From: Congregibacter litoralis KT71 | GTDB lineage: Bacteria; Pseudomonadota; Gammaproteobacteria; Pseudomonadales; Halieaceae | Direction of reading: 5' to 3' | NCBI RefSeq assembly: GCF_000153125.2 | Contig: NZ_CM002299.1 | Span: 558,809 to 622,808, forward strand | Length of the DNA stretch: 64,000 bases | Shown here: piece after piece, positions 34,593 through 46,409 of the stretch | How the letters are laid out: each line of letters starts with the position of its first letter | How positions within the stretch are numbered: position 1 is the first letter of the stretch | Notes under the pieces: model-generated | What the model saw: the letters and a program-made list of their open reading frames with translations, nothing else | What the model was told of the DNA's origin: nothing | Database searches by the model: none | Position numbers and translations under genes: made by a program

Positions 34593-35468
34593 ATGACAAC
34601 GGCGGATGAGTGGCTGGCGCGGGGCACGACGACCAAACTGCTGGGACACAACATTTTCTTTGTCGATGAAGCCGCCCGTGAGGAGTCCCGCGGCACCATT
34701 CTCCTTATTCACGGCTTTCCCACCTCGAGTTGGGATTGGTGGAAGATCTGGCCCGCCCTGAATCAGCACTATCGCCTGGTCGCCATGGACCTCCTGGGAT
34801 TTGGTTTCAGCGCCAAGCCCTCACCGCACGATTACCGGATTATGGAACAGGCAGATCTTTGCGAGGCCCTGGCGGACCAGCTCGGTCTTAGGCAGTTTCA
34901 TGTCCTGGCTCACGATTACGGAGACACCGTTGCCCAGGAAATGCTCGCACGGCAGAACGAGGAGCTGGGTGTGGGCCAGTGGCTGTCCTGCATGTTCCTC
35001 AACGGAGGCCTGTTCCCGGAAACGCACCACGCGGTGCTGGCCCAGAAACTCCTGAAAAGCCCCCTGGGTTTTATTTTCCGTCATGCCCTCACGAAGAAAA
35101 GCCTCAGCAAATCCTTTGATCATATCTTTGGCGAAACCAAGGCGAGCCAGGAAGAGATCGATACTTTCTTTGAGCTTTTTGATCGGGACGGTGGCCGGCG
35201 CAACGTGCATCGCCTGATCCATTACATGAGTGATCGCATCGAACATCGCGGGCGATGGGTGGGTGCCCTCGCTGCTGCAATGTGCCCCATCGGCCTGATT
35301 AACGGCAATCTGGATCCCGTATCGGGGAGCCACATGGTGAAGCGATTTGAAGAGTTGATCGGCAATGATCATTTTATTCACCATTTGCCGACGGTGGGTC
35401 ACTATCCCCAGGTAGAGGCGCCCGATGACGTACTGGGCGCTTACGAAAACTTTCTGGCGACGCTCTAG
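34593..35468 (+). CDS. Alpha/beta hydrolase, haloalkane dehalogenase/epoxide hydrolase-like
   Basis: A 291-residue protein with a cap-domain alpha/beta-hydrolase fold. The oxyanion motif is HGFPTSSWDWW (40-50) and the nucleophile is probably Asp108 in LAHDYGDT, where an Asp rather than Ser points to haloalkane dehalogenase or epoxide hydrolase relatives. The catalytic His is in VGHYPQVEAPDD. The reaction cannot be told further by eye. The stop codon overlaps the convergent Wzz-like stop in a CTAG. Confidence 0.88.
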   Translation: MTTADEWLARGTTTKLLGHNIFFVDEAAREESRGTILLIHGFPTSSWDWWKIWPALNQHYRLVAMDLLGFGFSAKPSPHDYRIMEQADLCEALADQLGLRQFHVLAHDYGDTVAQEMLARQNEELGVGQWLSCMFLNGGLFPETHHAVLAQKLLKSPLGFIFRHALTKKSLSKSFDHIFGETKASQEEIDTFFELFDRDGGRRNVHRLIHYMSDRIEHRGRWVGALAAAMCPIGLINGNLDPVSGSHMVKRFEELIGNDHFIHHLPTVGHYPQVEAPDDVLGAYENFLATL

Positions 35469-37006
35469 CCCCGGGTGTCTTTGCTATCGCTGTTGTTTTC
35501 GCGGCTTTCTTCGCGGCTTTCTCCGGGACTTTCTCCAGGAGTTTCTTCGGGATTTTCTTTTTCCTCAAGCTCTTCGTGACCCTCGCTCTCTCCGGAATGC
35601 TCCAGTCGCGCCGTAGCCTCTTCTTGCAGGCGGGCTTGCTCGCCGGATAGTTGCTCCAGGGCCTGGGTGCCATCGTTCGGATACATGTGCACGCCGGACA
35701 AGGTGACGTAGGCGGGGGTGGCGCTGCGGGGGTGCAGGTAGCTGTACAGCCAGACGCTGAAGATTCCCAGGCCCAGGGCCGCCAGTACCGTGCCACCCAG
35801 AAGCAGAAGATAGGGAGGGCCGATCCGGGAAGCTTCGGGTGAGGGCCAGTCGATGACTGACACCTGCGGATATTTATCGACCTGGCGCACTTCGATTTGC
35901 ACCTGCCGTGCCTGGGTTTCACGATTGAGTTCCTCCAGGCGCGCCAGGTCCTCAACCAATGCCTGGTGCGTGGCATAAATGGTGTTGAAGTCTGCGACCG
36001 CCTGTCGGTGCTCCTCCAGACGGTTCTTGAGATTAGCCACGGACTCCTGTGCCGCTGCATAGTCTCGCTGCGCGTTGTTCAGCTCTGCCTGAGTGCCCTC
36101 GGCGTAGGCGCTGGCCAGCTCGCTTTGAAGTTTTTCGACCTGGTCGGGTATTTCGCGCAGCCGGGGATCCTTGCGGATGTAGTCCTCGGTGTAACGGGCG
36201 CGCAGTTCGCCGAGTCGCGATTGAAGTTCCGCCAACTGTTGGGCCATGGCGGCCACGTCACTGCGATCGCCCGGGGGGACCACTTGCTCTCCCGCGGCCA
36301 GGGATGCCCGCAGGGTGTCCAGATAGGATTTGCTGCGAACTTCTTCTTCTACCGCGTTGTTCAGGGCGCTGTTCAGTCCATCGAGCTGCGCAAGGACAGC
36401 GTTTTCCTCGCGTTCCATGGAGATGATCTCATTCTCCGCGCGGTAGGCCTCCAGGGCCTCGCGGGCAGCGATGAGCTTGCTCCCCAGGCCATCCAATTCA
36501 CTTTGCACTTCTGTAAGGGTCTGGGCTTTGCGACTTTCTATGTCCCTGGCGCGGACGCTGGTGTAGACCTCGATCCAGGTCTCCACCAGCGGTGGCAGGA
36601 TCTCGGGCTCTGGTCCCTGGGCGCGTAGCTCCAGGAGGTTGGTCTCGGGTACGGCAATCACGTCTAAAATGCGACGGAGCTCCAGAGGGCTTCGCTCTGC
36701 GGAAAAATCCTCTGCCAGTCGATCTGAGAGGTCACGGGTGATTTCGCTGCCGGTGAGTGTGCGCCGCTGAATGGCGACACCCTGGATGTCTGCATCCAGC
36801 ATTTGCTGATCAATCGCCGTGGGTGCGCTCATGAGCACCGTGGCACTGCTCTGATAGACCGCCGGTTGAAAGGCGGTGTAGAGCAGCCCTACAACAAGCA
36901 CGGTTACCGAGCTCAGTAAGAAGATGCGTCTGCGGGCGCGACCATGGGAACCATCGTCGCCCTGCGGCTCCAGTCGTGGTGGTGACGGGTTAGCGCTGAA
37001 TGCCAT
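35465..37006 (-). CDS. Wzz/GumC-like polysaccharide chain-length protein with acidic tail
   Basis: A 513-residue inner-membrane protein. The ATG at 37006 is preferred, but a start up to 37048 is possible. A membrane helix at about 29-48 follows an arginine-rich stretch, then the Wzz domain (YQSSATVLMSAP), a long periplasmic coiled coil (about 150-370), a GNVR-like region and a second helix (PPYLLLLGGTVLAALGLGIF). The last 55 residues are a charged, repetitive tail (EEKENPEETPGESPGES and similar) facing the cytoplasm; no tyrosine-kinase domain is attached. Relatives set polysaccharide chain length, but no polysaccharide genes lie nearby. Confidence 0.83.
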   Translation of the reverse strand: MAFSANPSPPRLEPQGDDGSHGRARRRIFLLSSVTVLVVGLLYTAFQPAVYQSSATVLMSAPTAIDQQMLDADIQGVAIQRRTLTGSEITRDLSDRLAEDFSAERSPLELRRILDVIAVPETNLLELRAQGPEPEILPPLVETWIEVYTSVRARDIESRKAQTLTEVQSELDGLGSKLIAAREALEAYRAENEIISMEREENAVLAQLDGLNSALNNAVEEEVRSKSYLDTLRASLAAGEQVVPPGDRSDVAAMAQQLAELQSRLGELRARYTEDYIRKDPRLREIPDQVEKLQSELASAYAEGTQAELNNAQRDYAAAQESVANLKNRLEEHRQAVADFNTIYATHQALVEDLARLEELNRETQARQVQIEVRQVDKYPQVSVIDWPSPEASRIGPPYLLLLGGTVLAALGLGIFSVWLYSYLHPRSATPAYVTLSGVHMYPNDGTQALEQLSGEQARLQEEATARLEHSGESEGHEELEEKENPEETPGESPGESREESRENNSDSKDTRG

Positions 37007-37148
37007 TAAGAGAGACCATTTACCATAGCGAAGCACAGTGTAGAGCAAGCATTCCCCTGTGCGAATAGCGTGATAGCTTTATACTTAGACTTCACCTGCT
37101 CGACGCCGCGCGAGATCCCTACCCATTGCTCGGATATTAAATTTTCCT

Positions 37149-39449
37149 ATGAACATGGTTTTTCTTTTCTTCCGTCGTAGCGTTGCCCGTGGCTCTCGTC
37201 TGAGCCTGTTGCTGGCAATCTTTTTTGTTCAGGGAGCGCAGGTACATTCGGAAACACCAACGGCGGAGGATTACCCCGCACCGATAAAGTCCGTGATTGA
37301 GCAGCGCTGCATGGTCTGTCACGGTTGCTACGATGCGCCGTGCCAGCTCAAGATGGATGCCTGGATCGGGCTGCAGCGGGGCGCCAGTAAGGACAAGGTG
37401 TACAACGGCACCCGATTACTACCGGCCAATCTCACGCGTCTTTATGAGGATGCTCTTAGCATCGAGGAATGGCGGGAGAAGGATTTTTATCCGGTGCTGG
37501 ATGATTCCGATCCTCACCAGGGCGTGATGTACCAGATGCTCAAGCTGAAACAGGAAAACCCATCGCCAAGCTCAGGAAAACTCCCGGACAGTTTTGATTT
37601 TAGTTTGGACCGTGATCAAAGCTGCCCGAAAGCGGAAGAGTTTGCCGAGTACCGCGAGGAGCGGCCGCTGCAGGGGATGCCCTACGGATTTCCCGGTCTG
37701 GACGCCGACAGGCAGGCCCTCCTGACGGAGTGGCTGGAGGCCGGTGCCCCCGGCACTCCGCTGCCTCCGCGCCCCGATGATGAGTTACGCGCCATCGATG
37801 CCTGGGAGACATTCCTCAACGCCCCCGACAATAAATCACGATTGATGAGTCGCTATATCTTCGAGCACCTGTTTATCGGTGATTTGTATTTTGAAGATCT
37901 CGGCGCCGACTCGGCCTGGTACAAGCTTGTTCGCTCGCGGACAGCACCGGGGCAGCCCATCGATTTGATCGCAACGCGACGGCCCTACGATAAGCCGGGC
38001 ACGGACAGCTTCTACTACCGTCTCCAACCGCGCTATATCAGTCGACTGGCAAAGCGCCACATGCCCTATGCGCTCAGCGAAGCGCGTATGGAGCGCTGGA
38101 AAGCACTCTTTCTGGAGCCCGACTACGAGGTGACATCGCTGCCGGGCTATAAAGGCAAGCACGCTGCCAATCCCTTTATCAATTTTCAGCAGTTGCCCGT
38201 GGAAGCGCGTTACCGTTTTATGCTCGAGGAAGCGCATTTTACGATCATGGCCTACATCAAGGGCCCCGTCTGTCGCGGCCAGGTGGCCCTCAATGTCATC
38301 GACGATCATTTCTGGGTTGCCTTTGTCCGCCCCAACGCTGCTGACCCGGAGCAGAGGGCCGACTTTTTGGCGGCCGAGGCGCAGGAGATGCGTCTTCCCC
38401 AGGCGAAAGGTAGTTTGGCCATCACGGCCTTGCAGTGGCGGGGCTATGCCAAATCCCAGCAGAAGTTCTTGAAGGCGCAGGCAAAAGCGATAGCAAAGGT
38501 TGTGGATCAGCAGAGTCTTCAGCTGGATATGGACCTGATCTGGGATGGCGGTCCCGAAGAAAACGACAATGCGGCGTTGACCGTGTTCCGGCATTTTGAC
38601 AGTGCCACGGTGGTTAAAGGCTTTGTGGGTCAGCAGCCCCAGACAATGTGGGTGATCGACTACTCCCTTCTGGAGCGCATTCATTATCTCCTCGTGGCAG
38701 GTTTTGATGTTTACGGTGCCGTTGGCCATCAACTCGAAAGCCGCCTTTACATGGACTTTTTGCGCATGGAGGGGGAACAGGCTTTTCTGTTGTTCCTCCC
38801 CGAGGGCGAGAGGGAAGCTGTGCGCAACCACTGGTACCGCGGTGCGACGGACGACGTCAAAAAATACATCATCTCCCCGAAGCTCCAGAAATTTGAGCGG
38901 CCCTCGGCCATCGAGTTTCAGACCGATGATCCCAAGTCCGAGCTCATGGCCATGTTTAAAGCACGTATTCCCGCGGGACGCAGAGACCGCTACGCGGTGA
39001 ATCAAAAAGCGCTGGAGGCCCTTATGCAGGGGCAGGGTAGGGCTTTTAGCTTCATGCCCGAGGTATCGTTTCTCCGGATACTCAGTGCCCGCGGTGATGA
39101 CGCTGTTTACAGCCTCATCGCCAACAGGGCTCACAGCAACAACGCCCAGCTTTTTGCCGAGGAGGATCGTCGCCTGCCTGAGGAAGATACCCTCACGGTG
39201 ACCGAGGGCTTTGTGGGCGCCTATCCCAACATGTTTTTTCAGATTAACGAGTCCCAGTTACCGAAGTTCAGCGAGGCCCTTCGATCCCTCGCAAGCCTGG
39301 AGGATTACACCGCCCTGGTGGATGCGTTCGGGGTGCGACGCACGGCGCCGTGGTTCTGGAAGCTCAGCGACGACCTCACCGCGCAGTACAAAAGCAGCCA
39401 TCCCCTGGAGGCCGGCCTGTTTGATCTCAACCGCTATCAGAATCGCTAG
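37149..39449 (+). CDS. cti: Fatty acid cis/trans isomerase Cti
   Basis: A 766-residue periplasmic protein with a signal peptide (ending QVHSE) and a c-type haem site in the typical Cti form CMVCHGCYDAPCQL (about residues 54-67). Cti turns cis double bonds of membrane phospholipid acyl chains into trans, quickly stiffening membranes under solvent or heat stress. The length matches known Cti proteins. It is divergent from the Wzz-like gene and single. The haem is needed for activity in Pseudomonas. Confidence 0.94.
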   Translation: MNMVFLFFRRSVARGSRLSLLLAIFFVQGAQVHSETPTAEDYPAPIKSVIEQRCMVCHGCYDAPCQLKMDAWIGLQRGASKDKVYNGTRLLPANLTRLYEDALSIEEWREKDFYPVLDDSDPHQGVMYQMLKLKQENPSPSSGKLPDSFDFSLDRDQSCPKAEEFAEYREERPLQGMPYGFPGLDADRQALLTEWLEAGAPGTPLPPRPDDELRAIDAWETFLNAPDNKSRLMSRYIFEHLFIGDLYFEDLGADSAWYKLVRSRTAPGQPIDLIATRRPYDKPGTDSFYYRLQPRYISRLAKRHMPYALSEARMERWKALFLEPDYEVTSLPGYKGKHAANPFINFQQLPVEARYRFMLEEAHFTIMAYIKGPVCRGQVALNVIDDHFWVAFVRPNAADPEQRADFLAAEAQEMRLPQAKGSLAITALQWRGYAKSQQKFLKAQAKAIAKVVDQQSLQLDMDLIWDGGPEENDNAALTVFRHFDSATVVKGFVGQQPQTMWVIDYSLLERIHYLLVAGFDVYGAVGHQLESRLYMDFLRMEGEQAFLLFLPEGEREAVRNHWYRGATDDVKKYIISPKLQKFERPSAIEFQTDDPKSELMAMFKARIPAGRRDRYAVNQKALEALMQGQGRAFSFMPEVSFLRILSARGDDAVYSLIANRAHSNNAQLFAEEDRRLPEEDTLTVTEGFVGAYPNMFFQINESQLPKFSEALRSLASLEDYTALVDAFGVRRTAPWFWKLSDDLTAQYKSSHPLEAGLFDLNRYQNR

Positions 39450-39473
39450 TCGGTATCTGGCCAGGGGACACCC

Positions 39474-39662
39474 TCAGACCTGAATGCCTCCGCAGGGCGG
39501 TATGACGGTAACAGGGTCGATGTACCACTGGGCGATTACAAAGCCTGCCATGATCCCCAGCAGTAGCACCGCCAGCGTATAGGCGTGATGGACTCTCTGC
39601 TTGCGTTTCAGGCGCGCAATCAGGGCGTCCAGCTCAGCGTGTTTTTCTTCCTGAGTTTCCAT
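39474..39662 (-). CDS. Small single-pass membrane protein
   Basis: A 62-residue protein starting METQEEKHAELDALIARLKRK, a charged helix, followed by one membrane segment (about 29-47, TLAVLLLGIMAGFVIAQW) and a short tail containing PPCGG. I do not recognise the family. Composition and a sensible topology support it as real. It converges with cti. Confidence 0.5.
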   Translation of the reverse strand: METQEEKHAELDALIARLKRKQRVHHAYTLAVLLLGIMAGFVIAQWYIDPVTVIPPCGGIQV

Positions 39663-39787
39663 GGGACTAGTTTAGCGGGAGTTGGATGCTTTTGGCTGTG
39701 CCACTCTCCGCGGCTGTTTGATTGCGGGTAGATTGGCGGGTAGATCGGCGGGTGTCCGCTGTCAGGCGCCCTCAAGCCATTAAAGGG

Positions 39788-40078
39788 CTACCTCATTAAT
39801 CGCAGCTTAGCCAACAGGACGATCACCGTCGGCCAAAAAACGGTGTTGAGCAAATCATGGGCGCTGGCGCCCCAGCGCAGATAGCCAAAGGATCGGGAGT
39901 CGTCATGGAGGTCAAGGGCTTCCATGACCGTGGCGACGGCAATCACAGGTATCAGGCTCAACCAGGAAATCCGGCCTCGCTGCCAGACAATGATGGTAAT
40001 CAGAAATACCGCCATGCCCACGTAGATATGCACGGCGTCTTTTGACAGGTCCACAGCGTTCAGGATGTGGATCTTCAT
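39788..40078 (-). CDS. Small multi-pass membrane protein
   Basis: A 96-residue protein from the ATG at 40078; the upstream part of the frame (to 40222) looks non-coding. It begins MKIHILNAVDLSKDAVHIYV and has about three membrane helices (VYVGMAVFLITIIV-like, LSLIPVIAVATVMEALD, HDLLNTVFWPTVIVLLAKL). The spacing of DLSKDAVH and EALDLHDD suggests a family of small integral membrane proteins of unknown function. No partner gene is evident. Confidence 0.6.
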   Translation of the reverse strand: MKIHILNAVDLSKDAVHIYVGMAVFLITIIVWQRGRISWLSLIPVIAVATVMEALDLHDDSRSFGYLRWGASAHDLLNTVFWPTVIVLLAKLRLMR

Positions 40079-40263
40079 TAACTGATAGGAGCTGGTCTCT
40101 ACGCGAGGCACTGTCTGTGTCTGCCTGATGTGCCTTCGCGCGACACGGGAAGGAGGGTCAGCATTGCCGCTCTCTAAGCTGTTGTCGACAGGCAATGTAA
40201 GCAGAAAATTTCTGCCAGGCAAAGCGTCGGCGTTCAGTGGGGGAGGAGCAAATAGTTTTTGGC

Positions 40264-40296
40264 AAAAAAAAGCGCCTTCCCGAGGGAAGACGCTTT
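40264..40296 (-). terminator. Rho-independent terminator of katG
   Basis: On the minus strand AAAGCGTCTTCCC and GGGAAGGCGCTTT form a 13-bp stem with one mismatch and a very short loop (40269-40296), followed by eight Ts (40264-40271 as As on the plus strand). It lies about 53 bp after the katG stop. Confidence 0.9.
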
Positions 40297-40348
40297 AACT
40301 TGCGAAGGGTAGGCAGGGACCGTCAGAGATCCCTCACATTGCCAGCTT

Positions 40349-42649
<2,301 letters not shown>

Positions 42650-42745
42650 TTATGCCCGACATGCCTACAGACTAGAAGATGCCTATTGAACAGTAAAATG
42701 AATTAAAAATTAAAATGCGATCTAAAAATACGATTAGCCTGTGCC

Positions 42746-43387
42746 TTACAGCGTCGCTGTCATCGATTTTTCCGGATCCGGCCGTTCTACGGTGACGCTT
42801 TGGACCCGGAGAATTTCGCAGGCACCGGGGCCCGTATCGCCTCTTGTGAGGCTGCTGGGTATGACACGCTTGTCGGCAAAGTGTAGGTCCACCAGTTCTC
42901 CCTCAAAACGCACGATGGCACCCTCGGGTATCTTCGATATCTCATGCAATATGCCGTCATTCGCGGGAATTATGTGCACGTTAGCCGACGATATGTTCAC
43001 GGTGTTAATGTCTATCCGGGCATCATAGAGATGCCAGAACATGAATCGGTCGCCCTGGCCGACTTTGATGGGACGCAGAACGGCCTCATCGGATAGGGGC
43101 CCCCAACCCAGGGCAAAATCCCAGGGGGCAACTGCCGCGAGGTCATCCCAGCGGTAACGGCGCTTGCTCAACACCTTCGCGGTGATGTCGTAGCCCGCCC
43201 TTGGGGCGATCAGAAAATCTCTCAATGGGAAGGGCGCCGCATCAATGGCCCACTGGCGGGGCGGTTCGGGCGCCTGCACCCCGTCTTCCAGGATCACCCT
43301 GTCGCTGCAGGCAGAGACAGTGGTCACCAGTAGCAGGGTAAGCGCACAGCATCCTACGGCCAGCAGTTTCTCGCTGCGGTGCACCAT
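42746..43387 (-). CDS. Hypothetical lipoprotein
   Basis: A 213-residue protein with a lipobox (TTVSAC) after a hydrophobic signal. The middle has FPLRDFLIAPRAGYDITAKVLSKRRYRWDD, ALGWGPLSDEAVL, and QGDRFMFWHLYDARI, a pattern I have a sense of being conserved in marine proteobacteria, but I cannot name the family. It follows the beta-lactamase-fold gene by 27 bp on the same strand, so it may share its transcript. Confidence 0.6.
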   Translation of the reverse strand: MVHRSEKLLAVGCCALTLLLVTTVSACSDRVILEDGVQAPEPPRQWAIDAAPFPLRDFLIAPRAGYDITAKVLSKRRYRWDDLAAVAPWDFALGWGPLSDEAVLRPIKVGQGDRFMFWHLYDARIDINTVNISSANVHIIPANDGILHEISKIPEGAIVRFEGELVDLHFADKRVIPSSLTRGDTGPGACEILRVQSVTVERPDPEKSMTATL

Positions 43388-43414
43388 TGCTCCTCTTCCT
43401 CGCTAACTGCCGGC

Positions 43415-45073
43415 TCAGGGCATTGCTTGGGTGCTGGTGGTGATGTCGCGATAAATCAGCCACTGGCCCTCGGCGTTTTGCTTCCATACGACGAGATAGT
43501 CGCCGGCGTCGCTGATCGGGGTGTCTGTATCGATACCCAGATTTACTTCATAGCGGCCGATCTCCATGACGAAGTCTTTGGAGCGAGTGACTTCTTCCGT
43601 GATCAGCCGCAAGGTGCTCTTCCCCAGAGAGAACTCAGCCTCAAACGACGCCCTGAGGTTTTTCAGGCCTTCGACACGCTCCCGGTGCGAGCTCATAAAA
43701 ACAACGTCGTCCGTGTGGAGAGCGAGCAATTCGGGGAGGTCCTGCGCCTGAAAGGCGGCCTCGTATTCATTGTTTCTGTTCTGGATAAGCGTTTTTAGAG
43801 CTTTCGGCTCTGGGCGCGAGTCAAACACGCCGGAGACGGCAAGCTGTCTGGCGACCGAGAGCATATCGGTTTGTCGGGCGCTAAAGTCCAGTCCCGTGCC
43901 GTACCAGGCGATGACCAGGTCGCGGGCTGGATCGACGTAGAGTCCCTGACCGAGGTAACCACCTTTGTACAGGCCGCCGTCATCCCAAACCTGGTCCCAC
44001 TGCCAGCCCGCGCGCCGCGGCAGGTCATCGCCGTGGTCACGTCTCAGCCATTCCAGCTGTTCTTCACTTCTGGCTATCCCGCCACCGGCCTTCAGATCGG
44101 CAATCATGGTGTCTGCGATATCCGGAAAATCTTTACCGTCAGTGAATACCAGACCAAAGCGGGCAAGATCCCGAAGTCGGGCCATGAGTCCCCCCGATGC
44201 GTAGGCATAGCCCTCATCGCTGACGGCCATGAGGGCGTCGGACTCCGCGCCGATGCGGCTCCAGATTCTCTCCTCTACGGCGTCAGCGTAGCTCTGCCCC
44301 GTGGTGCGCTCGATGACCAGCATCAATACATTGGTGTTCGCGGATACGTACTCGTTGCGTTCTCCCGGAGGACGCAGCCGCCCCATGCTTTTTACCAATG
44401 CCGTAAAGGACTCGTCGCGACCCGTGGGCGCTGTAATACCGAGGGCCTCCTCCATGCGGTACACACAGGTGGCGGTGTTCTGGTAGCCGTCGCTGTCCCG
44501 GCAATCGATGCCCGATGCCATGTTGGCAATATCGTAAACCGAGGTGCCGGCCCAGGCGGTGGACGCAAGCTCGGGCAGGTAGCGCTCGATGGGCGCGTCC
44601 ATCGCTACCTTGCCCTCGGCCACCAGGGTGGCCAGCGCCGCTGAGGTGAGCACCTTGGTAACGGACCAGGCAAAATGCCGGTCCCGGGGTGTCATCCTCG
44701 GGTAGGCCTCGAAGGCGACTTTGCCGCCGTGAAGAACGATGACGCTGTCGAGGAGCTCATCATTCTTCGCATAATCGGCAAAACTGCGCTCGTCCCCATC
44801 GACCACCACGGTGACTGCTTCGAGTTCGGGCGTGTTTGTCCTCTCCAGTTCGCGGTGCGTCTCACCGCGGGCAATCGTGGTGGTGTGGAGATATGACTCC
44901 GCGTGGCGATGGAACTGCAAACTCACGGCCCCGCCTTCATCGAAGTTTTTGGCCGTGACGCCGGTAAAGCGCGCGTGAGGTTCCTCCGCGGCCAGAACGG
45001 ATAGCGGCGCAAGGAGCAGGACGGTGCTTAATGACAGCATGGCTCCAAATGCCTTGGACGCTCTACAAAGCAT
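43415..45073 (-). CDS. Beta-lactamase-fold serine hydrolase fused to a SnoaL-like domain
   Basis: A 552-residue exported protein from the ATG at 45073 (signal ending SVLAAEE). Residues about 85-415 are a class C beta-lactamase/esterase-type domain: SxxK is SVTK (137-140) in FAWSVTKVLTSAA, and the second motif is probably the Tyr of EYVSANTNVL. Residues about 430-545 form a DUF4440/SnoaL-like domain (NNEYEAAFQAQDLPELLALH). Such hydrolases act on small esters or peptides rather than antibiotics in most cases. The fusion is uncommon. A second beta-lactamase-fold gene lies at 50652. Confidence 0.83.
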   Translation of the reverse strand: MLCRASKAFGAMLSLSTVLLLAPLSVLAAEEPHARFTGVTAKNFDEGGAVSLQFHRHAESYLHTTTIARGETHRELERTNTPELEAVTVVVDGDERSFADYAKNDELLDSVIVLHGGKVAFEAYPRMTPRDRHFAWSVTKVLTSAALATLVAEGKVAMDAPIERYLPELASTAWAGTSVYDIANMASGIDCRDSDGYQNTATCVYRMEEALGITAPTGRDESFTALVKSMGRLRPPGERNEYVSANTNVLMLVIERTTGQSYADAVEERIWSRIGAESDALMAVSDEGYAYASGGLMARLRDLARFGLVFTDGKDFPDIADTMIADLKAGGGIARSEEQLEWLRRDHGDDLPRRAGWQWDQVWDDGGLYKGGYLGQGLYVDPARDLVIAWYGTGLDFSARQTDMLSVARQLAVSGVFDSRPEPKALKTLIQNRNNEYEAAFQAQDLPELLALHTDDVVFMSSHRERVEGLKNLRASFEAEFSLGKSTLRLITEEVTRSKDFVMEIGRYEVNLGIDTDTPISDAGDYLVVWKQNAEGQWLIYRDITTSTQAMP

Positions 45074-45215
45074 CGTTCGCGATTTTCCCCGGTCAGTCCG
45101 TTGAGCTTTGCACATAGCGAGTCTCCAGCGATGAAGTCGGTATCTTATGCCGTCTGGAGGTCCCGAGGCTATTCGACCTACAATCCCTGACTTCTTAAGT
45201 TGGCATCGAACCCGT

Positions 45216-46394
45216 ATGTACAGAATCCGCACCTATAACAGCATCTCCGTAAAAGGTCTGAACCGCTTTCCTCGGGAAGACTACGAAGTAGCGGGGGAGC
45301 TGCCCCATCCCGATGCCTTTCTGATTCGCAGTCAGAAGCTTCACGACATGGAGTTTCCCGATACCCTCAAAGCCGTGGGTCGCGCGGGTGCGGGTGTGAA
45401 CAACGTTCCCCTGGATCGTTGCAGCGAAGAGGGGATCGTCGTTTTCAATGCCCCGGGTGCGAACGCTAATGCCGTGAAGGAACTGGTACTGGCGGGCATG
45501 CTCCTGGGTTCCCGGGATATCTACGAGGGCATGAAGTTTGTCGAGTCCCTGGAACCGCAAGACGGCCTGGATCCTCTCCTGGAAAAAGAAAAGAAGCGTT
45601 TTGCGGGCACGGAGCTCATCGGCAAGACCCTCGGCGTCGTGGGCCTGGGGAATATCGGTTCCCTGGTCGCCAATATGGGTCTTGCCCTGGGGATGAAGGT
45701 CATCGGCTATGACCCGGCAATCAGCGTGGAGGCCGCCTGGCGTCTCTCCAGTGATGTGGAAAAAATGGACAACCTCAGCAGCCTGTTCAGCCGTGCCGAT
45801 TACATCAGTCTGCACCTGCCGGTGCTGGATGCCACACGGGCTCTGGTGAGCGACGGTCTCCTGGCCAACGTGAACCCCGGTCTGGTGCTGCTCAATTTTG
45901 CCCGGGGCGAAATCGTCGACAACGCTGCGGTAATGCGCGCCTTGCAGGAAGACCGCCTGCATCGCTATGTGTCGGACTTTCCCGCGAACGACACCCTCCG
46001 TCATCCGGGGATGCTGCAGATGCCGCACATTGGCGCAAGCACCGGGGAGGCCGAAGAAAACTGCGCCATCATGGTCGCTGATCAGCTCATGGATTTTCTG
46101 GAACACGGCAATATCAGCAATTCCGTCAACTTCCCTAATATCTCTTTGCCCCGGGCAACGCCCGTGAGGGTCACCATTACAAATCGCAACGTACCCAAGG
46201 TGCTGAATCAGATCACGGCGATTATCGCGGACCATGACATCAATATTGTGGATATGCTCAATAAGAGCCGCGCGGAAATCGCGTACAACATCATCGATCT
46301 GGAAGCCTGTCCCAGCGAAGACTCCCTGGAAGCCCTGCGATCCATTGAGGAAGTGATCAATGTTCGTGTGATAGGGTCCTGCAACCACTCCTGA
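45216..46394 (+). CDS. D-3-phosphoglycerate dehydrogenase-like protein
   Basis: A 392-residue D-2-hydroxyacid dehydrogenase with a C-terminal ACT domain. The start MYRIRTYNSISVKGL at 45216 is chosen over a longer frame. NAD binds at VVGLGNIGSLVA; the active-site Arg is in NFARGEIVDN, and the His in MPHIGASTGEAEEN. The ACT part reads VRVTITNRNVPKVLNQITAII. The family oxidises 3-phosphoglycerate for serine synthesis, but a relative next to purine-type genes could have another substrate. It precedes the NCS1 permease by 15 bp and is probably cotranscribed. Confidence 0.9.
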   Translation: MYRIRTYNSISVKGLNRFPREDYEVAGELPHPDAFLIRSQKLHDMEFPDTLKAVGRAGAGVNNVPLDRCSEEGIVVFNAPGANANAVKELVLAGMLLGSRDIYEGMKFVESLEPQDGLDPLLEKEKKRFAGTELIGKTLGVVGLGNIGSLVANMGLALGMKVIGYDPAISVEAAWRLSSDVEKMDNLSSLFSRADYISLHLPVLDATRALVSDGLLANVNPGLVLLNFARGEIVDNAAVMRALQEDRLHRYVSDFPANDTLRHPGMLQMPHIGASTGEAEENCAIMVADQLMDFLEHGNISNSVNFPNISLPRATPVRVTITNRNVPKVLNQITAIIADHDINIVDMLNKSRAEIAYNIIDLEACPSEDSLEALRSIEEVINVRVIGSCNHS

Positions 46395-46409
46395 TGCAGG
46401 CCTATCAAC

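Noticed and set aside
39709..39757. Short GGCGGGTAGAT repeats upstream of the small membrane protein
   Set aside because: Only about three imperfect 12-bp units are present, too few to call as a regulatory or mobile element.
45195..46388. A 397-codon minus frame opposite the SerA-like gene
   Set aside because: It is a His-rich shadow of a gene with clear NAD-binding and ACT motifs on the plus strand.
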